Source: Methylobacterium sp. Leaf117 (GTDB taxonomy: Bacteria; Pseudomonadota; Alphaproteobacteria; Rhizobiales; Beijerinckiaceae). Taken from it: DNA of 64,000 nt. The DNA is taken from NCBI RefSeq assembly GCF_001422985.1, contig NZ_LMNL01000037.1, positions 225,332 to 289,331 of the forward strand, written 5' to 3'. Of this stretch, positions 27,819-38,910 are shown piece by piece (positions within the stretch are counted from its first letter, which is position 1; every line of letters begins with the position of its first letter). Under the pieces are notes generated by a model, which was not told the origin of the DNA, searched no databases, and saw only the letters and a program-made list of their open reading frames with translations. Both the position numbers and the translations under genes were made by a program.

Positions 27819-28085
27819 GGTCGTGTTCTTCTCGGATCTCGCGCCCGTGTCGGGCGGATGGGACGCCGGACCCGTCGGGCCGCGCGACGCGGTCGGGCCC
27901 GTGGCGCCAGCGCCCGAATGGGCCGTGTGAGAGGCCAGTTCGCCGGGACGGTCAAGGCCCGGCCTTGAGCATCGGCGGCGATTGTCAGGCCGCCCCCTTG
28001 ACCCGGGCCGCCGCCGTCGGGATGCCGGGGCGACCCGTTTTCGGACAGGCGGCCCGGCCCGGGCCCCCGCACGAGGAGGCCGCCC

Positions 28086-29501
28086 ATGAGCCTGCTGATG
28101 AGCCCGACCACCCTGCCCGCCGATCTCCTCGGCCGGCTGGATTCCTGCCTCGGCCGGGGCGGTCTGCTCACCGCCGCGGACGATCTCGCGCCCTACGCGG
28201 TCGATTGGCGGGGCCTGTTCCCGGGCCGGCCGGCGGCGGTGGCGCGCCCCGCCACCACCGCCGAGGTCTCGGCCGTGATGGCGGCCTGCCACGCGGCCGG
28301 CGTCGCGGTGGTGCCCCAGGGGGGACATACCGGCCTTGCGGGCGGCGCAACCCCGGACGCCTCCGGCGGCCAGGTGGTGCTCTCGCTCGCCCGCATGAGC
28401 GCGATCCGCCAGGTCGATCCCCTCGGCCTCACCCTGGAGGCGGAGGCCGGCTGCATCCTCAAGGTGGCGCAGGACGCGGCGGAGGCGCAGGGCCGGCTCC
28501 TGCCCGTCAGCCTCGCGGCGGAGGGCTCGGCCATGCTGGGCGGCATCATCGCCACCAACGCGGGCGGCATCAACGTCGTGCGCTACGGCATGACCCGCAA
28601 CCTCGTCCTCGGGCTCGAGGTGGTGCTGGCCGACGGGACCGTGGTCGACGGACTGCGCGCCCTGCGCAAGGACAATGCGGGCTACGACTGGAAGCAGCTC
28701 TTCATCGGCAGCGAGGGCACGCTGGGCATCGTCACGGCCGCGATCCTGCGCCTCGTGCCGCGCCCGCGCCACACCGCCACGGCGCTCCTGGCGGTGCCGG
28801 ACCCGGCCGCCGCCCTGCGCCTCCTGCGCGCGGCCCAGGACGCGCTGGGCGACACCATCCAGGCCTTCGAGCTGATCGCGGGCGAGTCCCTGGCGCTGGT
28901 GGCCGAGCATGCCGGCCTGGCGAGCCCCATCGCCGCCGCGGACTGGACCGTGCTGATGGAGGCGGGTTCGAGCCTGCCCGGCCTGCGCGAGGCGGTGGAG
29001 ACGCTGCTGGGCGAGGCCCTGGAGCGGGGCGACGCCACCGACGGGGTGCTGGCCGAATCCGGCCCGCAGGCGGCCGGCCTCTGGGCCCTGCGCGAGTACA
29101 TCACCGAGGCCGAGGCCCGGGCCGGCAAGAGCGTCAAGCACGACGTCTCGGTGCCGATCCCGGCGATCCCGGACTTCCTGGCGGCGGCGGGCGCGGCGCT
29201 GCGTGCGGGCGCGCCCGGCACCCGGCCGAACATCTTCGGCCACATGGGCGACGGCAACATCCACTACAACGTGCTCATCGGCCCCGAGCACGGCCCGGAG
29301 GCCATCAACCGCATTGTCCACGACGCGGTGGCGCGATTCGGGGGCAGCATCTCCGCCGAGCACGGCATCGGGCAGTACCGGGTCGACGAACTCGTCCGCC
29401 ACCGGCGCCCGGAGGAGATGGCGCTGGCCCGCCGGATCAAGCAGGCCCTCGACCCGCAGGGGCTGCTGAATCCCGGAAAGGTGCTGCGCGCCGCGCATTG
29501 A
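28086..29501 (+). CDS. FAD-linked oxidase, D-2-hydroxyglutarate dehydrogenase/GlcD family
   Basis: A 471-aa flavoprotein of the VAO/PCMH fold. The FAD domain has VVPQGGHTGLAGGATPDASG and GGIIATNAGGINVVRYGMTR; the C-terminal cap domain has FGHMGDGNIHYNVLIGPEH and SISAEHGIGQYRVDELVRHR, including the metal-binding His residues typical of D-lactate and D-2-hydroxyglutarate dehydrogenases. It is divergent from serA with a 267-nt gap, so both may share regulation. An ATG at 28098 is an alternative start. Confidence 0.9.
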   Translation: MSLLMSPTTLPADLLGRLDSCLGRGGLLTAADDLAPYAVDWRGLFPGRPAAVARPATTAEVSAVMAACHAAGVAVVPQGGHTGLAGGATPDASGGQVVLSLARMSAIRQVDPLGLTLEAEAGCILKVAQDAAEAQGRLLPVSLAAEGSAMLGGIIATNAGGINVVRYGMTRNLVLGLEVVLADGTVVDGLRALRKDNAGYDWKQLFIGSEGTLGIVTAAILRLVPRPRHTATALLAVPDPAAALRLLRAAQDALGDTIQAFELIAGESLALVAEHAGLASPIAAADWTVLMEAGSSLPGLREAVETLLGEALERGDATDGVLAESGPQAAGLWALREYITEAEARAGKSVKHDVSVPIPAIPDFLAAAGAALRAGAPGTRPNIFGHMGDGNIHYNVLIGPEHGPEAINRIVHDAVARFGGSISAEHGIGQYRVDELVRHRRPEEMALARRIKQALDPQGLLNPGKVLRAAH

Positions 29502-29594
29502 GCGGTTGCAACGTCGCTCCAGACTGTCGAAATTCGAGCCGGCGACCTATCTCCGGTCTCATCGACACGACACGACGGCAGGAAAGACGCTCCC

Positions 29595-30569
29595 ATGGCC
29601 TCGCCCGGAGACTGGAAGATTCCCGCATCCGCCCAGCCCAAGGCCGCCGATTACGGCTACGACCTCGAGCAGGCGCTCACCGCCATCGTGGCGCTCTCGA
29701 CGCGGGTGCCGCCGGAGGCCTTCACCGCCGAGACCCTCGGCACCGAGCGAGCCGGCAACGGCGTCGTCATCGGCGAGGACGGCCTCGTCCTCACCATCGG
29801 GTACCTGGTGACGGAGGCCGAGTCCGTCTGGCTCACCACCCATGACGGGCGCTCCGTGCCCGGCCACGTGGTCGGCTTCGACGCGGTGACCGGCTTCGGC
29901 CTCGTCCAGGCGCTGGGGGACCTCAGGATCAAGCCGCTGAAGCTCGGGCGCTCTGCACCCGTCAAGATCGGCGACCGGGCGGTGATGGCCGGGGTCGGCG
30001 GACGCGCGCGCAGCCTCGCGGTCGAGATCGTCGCCCGCCAGGAATTCGCCGGCTACTGGGAATACGTCCTCGACGAGGCCCTGTTCACCGCGCCCTCGCA
30101 CCCGCACTGGGGCGGCGCCGCGCTGATCGGGCCGGACGGGTCCCTCCTCGGCATCGGCTCGCTGCAATTGCAGCAGGGCAGCACGGCCGGGCCGAAGACC
30201 ATCAACATGATCGTGCCGATCGACCTGCTGCCGCCGATCCTCGACGACCTCACCACCCGCGGGCGGGTCGACCGGCCGGTGCGCCCCTGGCTCGGCCTCT
30301 ACGCCAGCGACGGCGAGGAGGCCGTGGTGGTGATGGGGCTCGCCGACGATGGCCCGGCCGAGGCGGCGGACCTGCGCCCGGGCGACGTCATCGTGGCGGT
30401 GGCGGGCGAGCCGGTGGCCGACCTCGCGGGCTTCTTCCGTCAGGTCTGGGCGCTCGGCGAGGCCGGGGTGCGGGTGCCCCTGACGATCCAGCGCGACGGC
30501 AAGCCGCTCAAGCTCTCGGTGACCTCCTCCGACCGCGAGCGCTTTTTGGCCTCCCCCCAGCTCCATTGA
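29595..30569 (+). CDS. HtrA/DegP-like pseudoprotease with PDZ domain
   Basis: A 324-aa trypsin-fold protein with a C-terminal PDZ domain (about 225-310; [20 protein letters not shown]). The fold motifs align with HtrA, but all three catalytic positions are replaced: the His of TNNHVV reads TIGYLV (Tyr70), the Asp of DPRTDLA reads DAVTGFG (Gly100), and the Ser of GNSGG reads PHWGG (Trp172). No signal peptide is visible. It is therefore probably a binding or scaffold protein rather than a peptidase. It lies 93 nt after the flavoprotein gene and just before trmFO. Confidence 0.82.
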   Translation: MASPGDWKIPASAQPKAADYGYDLEQALTAIVALSTRVPPEAFTAETLGTERAGNGVVIGEDGLVLTIGYLVTEAESVWLTTHDGRSVPGHVVGFDAVTGFGLVQALGDLRIKPLKLGRSAPVKIGDRAVMAGVGGRARSLAVEIVARQEFAGYWEYVLDEALFTAPSHPHWGGAALIGPDGSLLGIGSLQLQQGSTAGPKTINMIVPIDLLPPILDDLTTRGRVDRPVRPWLGLYASDGEEAVVVMGLADDGPAEAADLRPGDVIVAVAGEPVADLAGFFRQVWALGEAGVRVPLTIQRDGKPLKLSVTSSDRERFLASPQLH

Positions 30570-30600
30570 TCCGAGGGTCGGGCGGGTCTATCCCGTGGCG

Positions 30601-32031
30601 ATGACGGACAGCGCGGACTCCTTGCCCATCCATATCGTCGGCGGCGGCCTCGCCGGGTCGGAGGCCGCCTGGCAGATCGCCGAGAGCGGCCACGACGTGG
30701 TGCTCCACGAGATGCGCCCGGTGCGGGGCACCGAGGCCCATCACGGCTCCGACTTCGCCGAACTGGTGTGCTCGAACTCGTTCCGCTCGGACGACGCCAA
30801 CGGCAACGCGGTCGGGCTCCTGCACCAGGAGATGCGGACCCTCGGTTCGCTGATCCTGCGCGCGGCCGACGCGCATCAGGTCCCGGCCGGCGGGGCGCTC
30901 GCCGTCGACCGCGAGGGGTTCGCCAGGGCCGTCACCGCCGCGATCGAGGCGCATCCGCGCATCACCATCGTGCGCGAGGAGGTCGAAGGCCTGCCGCCCG
31001 AGTCCTGGGGCCGCACCATCATCGCCACCGGTCCCCTCACCGCCCCGTCGCTGGCGCAGGGCATCCGCGAACTGACCGGCGCCGAGTCTCTGGCCTTCTT
31101 CGACGCGATCGCCCCCATCGTGCACCGCGACTCGATCGACATGGGCAAGGCCTGGTTCCAGTCGCGCTACGACAAGGTCGGGCCCGGCGGCACCGGCGCC
31201 GACTACATCAACTGCCCGATGAACCGCGAGCAGTACGACCGGTTCATCCAGGCGCTCGTCGAGGGTGAAAAAATCGGGTTCAAGGAGTGGGAGGCCTCGA
31301 CCCCCTACTTCGACGGCTGCCTGCCGATCGAGGTCATGGCCGAGCGCGGCCCCGAGACCCTGCGCCACGGCCCGATGAAGCCGGTCGGCCTCACCAACCC
31401 GCACGACCCCACCGTGAAGGCCTGCGCCATCGTCCAGCTGCGCCAGGACAACGCGCTCGGCACGCTCTACAACATGGTCGGCTTCCAGACGAAGCTGACC
31501 TATTCCGAGCAGGTCCGGGTGTTCCGCACGATTCCCGGCCTCGAGAACGCCGAGTTCGCGCGGCTCGGCGGCCTCCACCGCAACACCTATCTCGACAGCC
31601 CCCGCCTCCTCGACGCGACCCTGCGGCTGAGGGCGCGGCCGAGCTTGCGCTTCGCCGGCCAGATCACCGGCTGCGAGGGCTATGTCGAGAGCGCCGCCAT
31701 CGGGCTGATGGCCGGCCGCTTCGCGGTCGCCGAGGCGCAGGGCCACACCCTCGAACCGCTGCCCGCCACCACGGCACTCGGCGCCCTGATCGGCCACATC
31801 ACCGGCGGCCACATCGCGGCCGAGGACGTCGGCACCCCGCGCTCGTTCCAGCCGATGAACGTGAATTTCGGCCTGTTCCCGCCCCTCGATCACGCCCCGA
31901 AGGGCGAAGGCGGCAAGCGCCTGAAGGGGCCGGAGAAGGCGGTGGCCAAGAAGAAGGCGCTGACCGACCGGGCCCGCGCCGACCTGGCGGCCTGGATGGG
32001 ACAGGGCGCAGCGCGGATCGCGGCCGAGTAG
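30601..32031 (+). CDS. trmFO: Methylenetetrahydrofolate--tRNA-(uracil-5-)-methyltransferase
   Basis: A 476-aa FAD/folate-dependent enzyme that makes m5U54 in the tRNA T-loop. It has the dinucleotide-binding start [72 protein letters not shown] and [20 protein letters not shown] with the conserved Cys. A GTG at 30595 gives two more residues and is an equally possible start. Confidence 0.95.
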   Translation: MTDSADSLPIHIVGGGLAGSEAAWQIAESGHDVVLHEMRPVRGTEAHHGSDFAELVCSNSFRSDDANGNAVGLLHQEMRTLGSLILRAADAHQVPAGGALAVDREGFARAVTAAIEAHPRITIVREEVEGLPPESWGRTIIATGPLTAPSLAQGIRELTGAESLAFFDAIAPIVHRDSIDMGKAWFQSRYDKVGPGGTGADYINCPMNREQYDRFIQALVEGEKIGFKEWEASTPYFDGCLPIEVMAERGPETLRHGPMKPVGLTNPHDPTVKACAIVQLRQDNALGTLYNMVGFQTKLTYSEQVRVFRTIPGLENAEFARLGGLHRNTYLDSPRLLDATLRLRARPSLRFAGQITGCEGYVESAAIGLMAGRFAVAEAQGHTLEPLPATTALGALIGHITGGHIAAEDVGTPRSFQPMNVNFGLFPPLDHAPKGEGGKRLKGPEKAVAKKKALTDRARADLAAWMGQGAARIAAE

Positions 32032-32171
32032 GACGGGGGGCGGGTGGGTCGACGCCCCGGCAACTCTCAGACTGCCGCGTGCTCCCTGTGGGATGACGAA
32101 CTTCGCACGTTGCGCGGGAAGGGAGGGTCGCCTCTCCTTTCAGGCAGGGCGATCGCATATGGTGGCGCGTC

Positions 32172-32284
32172 GTCATTCCGGGGCGCCGCAGGCGAGCCCG
32201 GAATCCAGAGCCGCCGATGGTGTAAAGTCTTGCACCCCTTACGTTTCTGGATCCCGGGCTCCGCTGCGCGGCCCCGGGATGACG
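32172..32284. repeat. REP-like palindrome pair, locus 1
   Basis: A form-A element (begins GTCATTCCGGGGCGCC, ends CCCGGAATCCAGA) is followed after about 37 nt by an inverted form-B element (CTGGATCCCGGGCTCCG ... CCCCGGGATGACG). Each is a near-perfect imperfect palindrome of about 38 nt. The pair lies in the 474-nt trmFO/transporter gap. The rest of that gap shows no gene. Confidence 0.85.
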
Positions 32285-32505
32285 AAGTTCTGCGCGTGGG
32301 CCTCCGACGAGCGAATCGGCATTTGTAGTCGCCCCGCCACTAGGCGGGAGGGCGACGTCGCGGATCCCCCCCGCCCTCTCCCTGCCCGCAACACCCAAAC
32401 AGCCTTGAATCCGCTATATCCCCCGCCGGCCCTAGCGCTCGCGAAAAAACATGCCCACCCTGGGATGAACGGCCCAGGGCCGGGCGTATCAGGCAAGGAC
32501 CTCCG

Positions 32506-33846
32506 ATGGCGAGCCATCCGGATCACGACCAGGGCGGCTCCCGGGCCTCTACCGTCCTGCGGGTGACGAGCGGCAACTTCCTGGAGATGTTCGACTTCTT
32601 CGCCTTCGGGTTCTACGCCACCGACATCGCCAAGGCGTTCTTCCCGAGCGAGAGCGACGTCGCCGCGCTGATGCTGACCTTCATGACCTTCGGGGCCGGC
32701 TTCCTCATGCGGCCCCTCGGAGCCGTGCTGCTCGGGGCCTATGTCGACCGGGTCGGCCGCCGCAAGGGCCTGATCGTCACCCTGTCGATCATGGCCGCGG
32801 GCACCATCCTGATCGCCCTGGTGCCCGATTACGCCAGCATCGGCCTCGCGGCGCCGGTCCTGGTGCTGATCGGCCGCCTGCTCCAGGGCTTCTCCGCCGG
32901 TGTCGAACTCGGCGGCGTCTCGGTCTACCTCGCCGAACTGGCGCCGCCCGGCCGCCAGGGCTTCTACGTCGCCTGGCAATCGGGCAGCCAGCAGGTGGCG
33001 ATCATGGCGGCGGCCGCCATCGGCTACGCCCTCAACCGCCTGTTGATGCCGGCCGAGATGGGCGCTTGGGGCTGGCGCATCCCTTTCCTGATCGGCTGCC
33101 TCCTGGTGCCGTTCCTGTTCTACATCCGGCGCTCGCTGCAGGAGACCTCCGCCTTCCGCGCCCGCAAGGTCCACCCGCCGGTGGGCGCGGTGCTGCGGAC
33201 CCTGGCCCGCAACTGGCGGATCGTCGGGCTCGGGATGCTGATGGTGGCCATGACCACGATCGCGTTCTACGCGATCACGGTCTACACGCCGACTTTCGGC
33301 AAGAACGTCCTCCGGCTCTCCGACACCGACAGCCTGATCGTCACCTTCTGCGTCGCGGTCTCGAACCTGTTCTGGCTCCCCGTGATGGGGGCGCTCTCCG
33401 ACCGGATCGGGCGGCGTCCGATCCTGCTGCTGTTCTCGGGGCTGACCCTCGTCACCGCCTACCCGGCGCTGGCCTGGCTCGTGGCGCATCCGAGCTTCGA
33501 GACCATGCTGGCGGTGCTGCTGTGGCTGTCCTTCCTCTATGGCGGCTACAACGGCGCCATGGTGGTGGCGCTCACCGAAATCGTGCCGCCGGAGGTGCGC
33601 ACGGCCGGGTTCTCCCTGGCCTATTCCCTGGCGACCGCGCTGTTCGGCGGGATGACGCCGCTGATCGCCACCTGGCTCATCGCGGAGACGGGCAACAAGG
33701 CGGCGCCCGGCCTGTGGCTCGCCCTCGGCGGCGCCTGCGGACTCCTCGCCACGCTCATCATCTATCGCCGGAGGGCGTCGGATCTGCCGGCCCCGGTCAC
33801 GTCCGCTCCGCTCGCTTCCGCCCCCGTCACGCCGGCGCGAACGTGA
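32506..33846 (+). CDS. MHS-type major facilitator (citrate/tricarballylate:proton symporter family)
   Basis: A 446-aa twelve-helix transporter of the metabolite:H+ symporter group: [20 protein letters not shown] (first helix motif), [20 protein letters not shown] (loop 2-3 motif G-x-x-x-D-x-x-G-R-R), [15 protein letters not shown] and [14 protein letters not shown] (loop 8-9). The N-terminal motif and the helix-5 sequence are like CitA/TcuC rather than KgtP or ProP, hence a tricarboxylate is the best guess. It is a single gene with no adjacent catabolic enzyme. Confidence 0.85.
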   Translation: MASHPDHDQGGSRASTVLRVTSGNFLEMFDFFAFGFYATDIAKAFFPSESDVAALMLTFMTFGAGFLMRPLGAVLLGAYVDRVGRRKGLIVTLSIMAAGTILIALVPDYASIGLAAPVLVLIGRLLQGFSAGVELGGVSVYLAELAPPGRQGFYVAWQSGSQQVAIMAAAAIGYALNRLLMPAEMGAWGWRIPFLIGCLLVPFLFYIRRSLQETSAFRARKVHPPVGAVLRTLARNWRIVGLGMLMVAMTTIAFYAITVYTPTFGKNVLRLSDTDSLIVTFCVAVSNLFWLPVMGALSDRIGRRPILLLFSGLTLVTAYPALAWLVAHPSFETMLAVLLWLSFLYGGYNGAMVVALTEIVPPEVRTAGFSLAYSLATALFGGMTPLIATWLIAETGNKAAPGLWLALGGACGLLATLIIYRRRASDLPAPVTSAPLASAPVTPART

Positions 33847-34399
33847 AGATCCGGCGTCCGGGCAATTCGCCCGCATCGCCGGTGTCGCGGAATCCGACCT
33901 TGCGCAGGAGACCGGCCGAGGCCGCGTTTTCGGGACGGCACTGGGCGATGATGAAGCGATGGGGGAAGCGCTCCCGCAGCAGGCCCACGGCGGCGGTGAC
34001 CGCCTCGGTGCCGAGCCCCTGCCCCCGGGCCGCGCCACCCACCCAGTAGCCGACCTCGGCGGCATGGTCGCCGCGCAGGTGCAGGCCGATCACCGCCGCG
34101 AGGGCGCCGTCCGACCGCAGCCGTGCCCCGAGGAAGCAATCCTTGGTCACCTTGGCCGGGCCGATCAGCCGGCGCGCGTCCTGGAGGGTGAAGGGCGTCG
34201 GCAGGAAATCGACCACGCCGGTGATGGCCGGGTCGTCGGTCAGCGCCCGCACGGCCTCGGCATCGGACGGCACCAGCGGCGCGAGCCGCAGCCGGGCCGT
34301 CTCGACGGGCTTGAGGTTCGCGAGGCTGTAGCGCGAGGCGAGCTTGCGGAAGAACATGCCCCGGATTTGCGCCCGCGCGGCCCGGGACACAAGCGGCAT
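33827..34399 (-). CDS. GNAT-family N-acetyltransferase (RimJ/RimL-like)
   Basis: A protein of about 190 aa with the RimJ/RimL-type fold: [20 protein letters not shown] at the start, [20 protein letters not shown] and [18 protein letters not shown] (acetyl-CoA-binding R-x-x-G-x-G), [18 protein letters not shown] (the N-x-x-S-x-x-L-x-K-x-G-F motif). Starts at 34399 or 34357 are both possible; the open frame further upstream reads through the triple terminator and is not credible. The 3' end overlaps the convergent transporter gene by 20 nt. Confidence 0.82.
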   Translation of the reverse strand: MPLVSRAARAQIRGMFFRKLASRYSLANLKPVETARLRLAPLVPSDAEAVRALTDDPAITGVVDFLPTPFTLQDARRLIGPAKVTKDCFLGARLRSDGALAAVIGLHLRGDHAAEVGYWVGGAARGQGLGTEAVTAAVGLLRERFPHRFIIAQCRPENAASAGLLRKVGFRDTGDAGELPGRRIFTFAPA

Positions 34400-34424
34400 C
34401 GCGCGCCGCCGGGTACCCTCACCG

Positions 34425-34456
34425 AAAAACCTGCCCCGGATCGTCTCCGGGGCAGG
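34425..34456 (-). terminator. Terminator 1 of 3 after lldP
   Basis: An 11-bp stem (CCTGCCCCGGA / TCCGGGGCAGG) with a 5-nt loop is followed on the minus strand by five T residues. It is the last of three tandem, related terminators. Confidence 0.8.
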
Positions 34457-34467
34457 TACCGGCATGG

Positions 34468-34498
34468 AAAAAACCCGCCCGGACATTTCCGGGGCGGG
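34468..34498 (-). terminator. Terminator 2 of 3 after lldP
   Basis: A GC stem (CCCGCCCGGA / TCCGGGGCGGG, one bulge) with a run of six T residues on the minus strand. It is a near-copy of terminator 3, separated by a repeated ACCGGCATG spacer. Confidence 0.8.
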
Positions 34499-34508
34499 CA
34501 CCGGCATG

Positions 34509-34541
34509 AAAAAAACCCGCCCCGGACATTTCCGGGGCGGG
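34509..34541 (-). terminator. Terminator 3 of 3 after lldP
   Basis: An 11-bp stem (CCCGCCCCGGA / TCCGGGGCGGG) with loop CATT and seven T residues on the minus strand. It is the first hairpin met by polymerase leaving lldP, about 30 nt past the stop codon. Confidence 0.85.
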
Positions 34542-34572
34542 CTCTGTCGTCAGGGTGTCGGGCGGGTGACGC

Positions 34573-36300
<1,728 letters not shown>

Positions 36301-36499
36301 GGGCGCCGTACTCCTCCAGGGCAGCCCGATCTCCCGCCGGGCCTTGCTTCGTTGCTAGCAGAGCAGTTCGGCGGGCTCAACGCGGTTAATCATGTATTCA
36401 GAGGGTGTTGCATGCGGATATCAGCGCGCGGCGCGACGGGGCTGACAAATGTTGCCCCGATTTAGGACACCGAGCCGCACATCATCGTGGTGCCCGAGG

Positions 36500-36525
36500 G
36501 GAACATGCCCCTCCGACGACCCGTT
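36500..36525 (+). promoter_or_regulatory. EcfG-type (general stress response) promoter of the manganese catalase gene
   Basis: GGAAC at 36500-36504 and CGTT at 36522-36525 are separated by 17 nt, the consensus (GGAAC-N16/17-CGTT) of the EcfG sigma factor controlled by PhyR/NepR in alphaproteobacteria. It lies about 43 nt upstream of the catalase ATG. Confidence 0.75.
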
Positions 36526-36567
36526 CCCGGTCGAGACCCCGAGCGACCGGAACCGGAGATTTAATCT

Positions 36568-37491
36568 ATGTTTATGCGCGTCGACAAGCTACAGGCCGAG
36601 CTTCCCGCCCCGAAGCGGAAAGATCCCAACGCGGCTGCGGCCCTACAGGAACTCCTCGGCGGCAAGTATGGTGAGATGTCGACTCTGGGAAATTACATGT
36701 TCCAGAGTTTCAATTTCCGCAGCAAATCCAAGCTACGCCCGTTTTATAGCTTGGTTGCCGCCATCACGGCCGAAGAACTCGGCCACGTGGAGCTCGTCAG
36801 CAACGGCGTGGCGATGCTCAACAACGGCCCCGACAACGACGGCGACGCCAAGGACGGCGGCGACATCTCGAAGGCGCCCTTCGAAGACATGAAGGATATC
36901 CGGCTCGCGGCCGCCTTCCTGTCGAACGGCGGCGGCGTGACCCCGGTCAACAGCAACGGCGCCTCCTGGAACAACGACTTCATCACCACCACGGGCAACG
37001 TCGTGGTCGACCTGCTGCACAACTTCCATCTCGAATGCGGCGCCCGCCTGCACAAGCTGCGGGTCTACGAGACCCTGAAGGACCCGACGGGCCGCGAAGT
37101 GTGCGGATACCTTCTGGTGCGCGGCTCGGTCCACGCCCATGCCTACGCCCTGGCGCTGAAGAAGATCACCGGCGTCGAGATCGAGAAGTTCCTGCCGACC
37201 CCGAACATCAACCTCGACAAGATCCCCGAGTGCCAGAAGTACCTGCAGGAGGGGTCGCATCGCCGGCTCTACACCTTCAGCCCCGGCGACTACACCGAGA
37301 TGGCCGGCATCTGGGGCAATGGCGAGATGGCGCTCCCGGGTGATCCGCCGGGCGAGCTCAGCGTCGTCGAGGGCATGCCCGAAGGCGGCAAGATCCACCA
37401 GCTCACCGGCGTCCCCTCGGCCTTCACCCCGGACTACGCGCCCGAGGAGATGTTCGAGATCGCCGAGAAGCTGACGAAAAAGGCCCGCTGA
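36568..37491 (+). CDS. Manganese catalase (non-haem)
   Basis: A 307-aa ferritin-like protein that disproportionates hydrogen peroxide at a dimanganese site. Probable ligands are Glu36 (GGKYGEMSTLGNYM), Glu70 and His73 (TAEELGHVELV), Glu156 (HNFHLECGARLH) and His189 (VRGSVHAHAYALAL); the 3-residue spacing of Glu70-His73 and 33-residue spacing of Glu156-His189 equal those of the Lactobacillus enzyme. The C-terminal tail (GEMALPGDPPGEL) is family-typical. The EcfG-type promoter upstream predicts induction in stress and stationary phase. Confidence 0.95.
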   Translation: MFMRVDKLQAELPAPKRKDPNAAAALQELLGGKYGEMSTLGNYMFQSFNFRSKSKLRPFYSLVAAITAEELGHVELVSNGVAMLNNGPDNDGDAKDGGDISKAPFEDMKDIRLAAAFLSNGGGVTPVNSNGASWNNDFITTTGNVVVDLLHNFHLECGARLHKLRVYETLKDPTGREVCGYLLVRGSVHAHAYALALKKITGVEIEKFLPTPNINLDKIPECQKYLQEGSHRRLYTFSPGDYTEMAGIWGNGEMALPGDPPGELSVVEGMPEGGKIHQLTGVPSAFTPDYAPEEMFEIAEKLTKKAR

Positions 37492-37517
37492 CGCGGACCT
37501 TTCTTCGAAGCCATCCT

Positions 37518-37545
37518 GGGGCGGTCCCTTCGGGGGCCGCCCTTT
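37518..37545 (+). terminator. Terminator 1 after the manganese catalase gene
   Basis: A strong GC hairpin (GGGGCGGTCCC, TTCG loop, GGGGGCCGCCC) followed by TTTCT, 27 nt after the stop codon. Confidence 0.75.
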
Positions 37546-37554
37546 CTCCATCAT

Positions 37555-37582
37555 GGGGCGGTCCCTTCGGGGGGCGCCCTTT
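37555..37582 (+). terminator. Terminator 2 after the manganese catalase gene
   Basis: A near-identical second hairpin (GGGGCGGTCCC, TTCG, GGGGGGCGCCC, TTT) 10 nt further on. The tandem arrangement protects the convergent gene on the other strand. Confidence 0.7.
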
Positions 37583-37616
37583 GTCATGCGCCGGCCGGAC
37601 AGGAGCCGGCCGGGCT

Positions 37617-38498
37617 TCAGCCGCGCCGGGAGGCGCGCCAGAGCGCCCACAGGCGGCGCCAGCGCGGAATCTCGATCACGGTGTTGAGGGGATCGTAGCC
37701 CGGCCGCTCCATGGCGGCGAGGTAGGGCTCGACCAGGGCCACCGGCAGGAAGGCGGGACGCGCCGCCGGCGCGATGGTGGCGCGGGCCGCCTCGTAGGCC
37801 TTGAGATGGCTGCGCGCCAGGGCCCGCAGGTCGGCGGCGGCGCGCAGGAGCCCGGGGCCGCCGCGTCCGGTGACGATGTCCTCGCGGGTGACGCCATAGG
37901 TCTTGAGGATGTCGGCCGGCAGGTAGACCTGGCCGGAGCGGGCGTGCCACGGCAGGGCCCGCAGCAGGCCGGTGACCCCGTAGGCCACGCCGGCATGACC
38001 GGCGGCGGCGGCCCCGCCGGGCTCGACCCCGTCGCACAGGACGAGGGCGCCGAGCCGGATCAGGGACGAGACGGTCTCGCCGCAATAGCCCTCAAGATCG
38101 TTCACCCGGGGCATCGGGTCCTCGTAGAGGTCGAAGACCCGGGCATCGATCAGATCGACGAAGGGCTGGCGCCCGAGCTTGCGCCGCACGATGGCATCGT
38201 CGAGGGCCGCGGCGACCGGGTTGGCCTTCACGTCGCCGCGCGCCTCGCCCTGGAGGGCGTCGCGCCACCATTGCAGGCGGATCTCGCCGGCCATCGGGTT
38301 GGAGGCGGCCTCGCGGACCCGCGCGACGGTGAGGCTGAAGGCGATGAGGGCGAAGAGGTGGGGCCGGGCGCTCGCCGGCGCGAAGAGGGTGGCGAAGTAG
38401 CGGTCGGGGTCGCCCTCCCGCACCAGGGCCTCGCAATGCTGGAACGCGAAGGCGAGGTTGCCCTCCGCCGTGGCGGCGCGGGTGTCGGACTCGGTCAT
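37617..38498 (-). CDS. NDUFAF6-like squalene/phytoene-synthase-fold protein
   Basis: A 293-aa member of the squalene/phytoene synthase superfamily that lacks the metal-binding aspartate motifs: where DxxxD is expected it reads FSLTVARVREAASNPMAGEI followed by RLQWWRDAL, and the second Asp-rich motif is likewise absent (ALPWHARSGQVYLPADIL). That pattern matches NDUFAF6, the mitochondrial complex I assembly factor, more than a prenyl synthase. It follows the NDUFAF3-like gene by 13 nt, which supports the assembly role. Automatic annotation would probably call it a phytoene synthase. Confidence 0.78.
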   Translation of the reverse strand: MTESDTRAATAEGNLAFAFQHCEALVREGDPDRYFATLFAPASARPHLFALIAFSLTVARVREAASNPMAGEIRLQWWRDALQGEARGDVKANPVAAALDDAIVRRKLGRQPFVDLIDARVFDLYEDPMPRVNDLEGYCGETVSSLIRLGALVLCDGVEPGGAAAAGHAGVAYGVTGLLRALPWHARSGQVYLPADILKTYGVTREDIVTGRGGPGLLRAAADLRALARSHLKAYEAARATIAPAARPAFLPVALVEPYLAAMERPGYDPLNTVIEIPRWRRLWALWRASRRG

Positions 38499-38511
38499 GT
38501 CCCGGCCCCCC

Positions 38512-38901
38512 TCACGCGACCGCGATCAGGGCGGCGGCGACCTTGCGGTTCTCCGCCATGAGGATGTTGTAGGTGCGCGCCGCCGCGCCGGTCTGCATCA
38601 CGTCGAGTCCGATGCCACCCTCCTTGAGCCAGCGCCGGAGCGCATCAGGGAAAGGCGCGATGTCGAGCCCGGTTCCGACGAGGAGCAGGTCCACCGCTCC
38701 CGCCTCGGCGAGAATCGGCCGCAGGGCATTGCGGTCGATGCCGCGGGGCTCGGTCACGTCCCAGGCCCGGATGCCCGAGGGCGTGACCAGGATCGAGCCG
38801 CGATGCGACATCTCGGCGAAGCGGAAGCCGCCATTGCCGTAGGCGTCGATCAGGTGGCGCCCGGGAACGAAGCCGTCGTGCAGGCTGCCGGAGGACGCCA
38901 T
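38512..38901 (-). CDS. Mth938-like domain protein (NDUFAF3 family)
   Basis: A 129-aa single-domain protein: LIDAYGNGGFRFAEMSHRGS, ILVTPSGIRAWDV, VDLLLVGTGLDIAPFPDALR and GIGLDVMQTGAAARTYNILM followed by AENRKVAAALI. The (V/L)xxTG-x-A-x-x-T-(Y/F)-N-x-L motif is characteristic of the Mth938/DUF498 family, whose mitochondrial member NDUFAF3 helps assemble complex I. It begins 10 nt after secF. Confidence 0.88.
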   Translation of the reverse strand: MASSGSLHDGFVPGRHLIDAYGNGGFRFAEMSHRGSILVTPSGIRAWDVTEPRGIDRNALRPILAEAGAVDLLLVGTGLDIAPFPDALRRWLKEGGIGLDVMQTGAAARTYNILMAENRKVAAALIAVA

Positions 38902-38910
38902 GGCCGCTCC

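Noticed and set aside
29595-30569. Active DegP/HtrA serine endopeptidase
   Set aside because: All three catalytic positions are substituted and no signal peptide is visible.
37617-38498. Phytoene or squalene synthase (carotenoid or hopanoid pathway)
   Set aside because: Both Asp-rich motifs needed for diphosphate binding are absent, and the context is secF with an NDUFAF3-like gene rather than crt or hpn genes.
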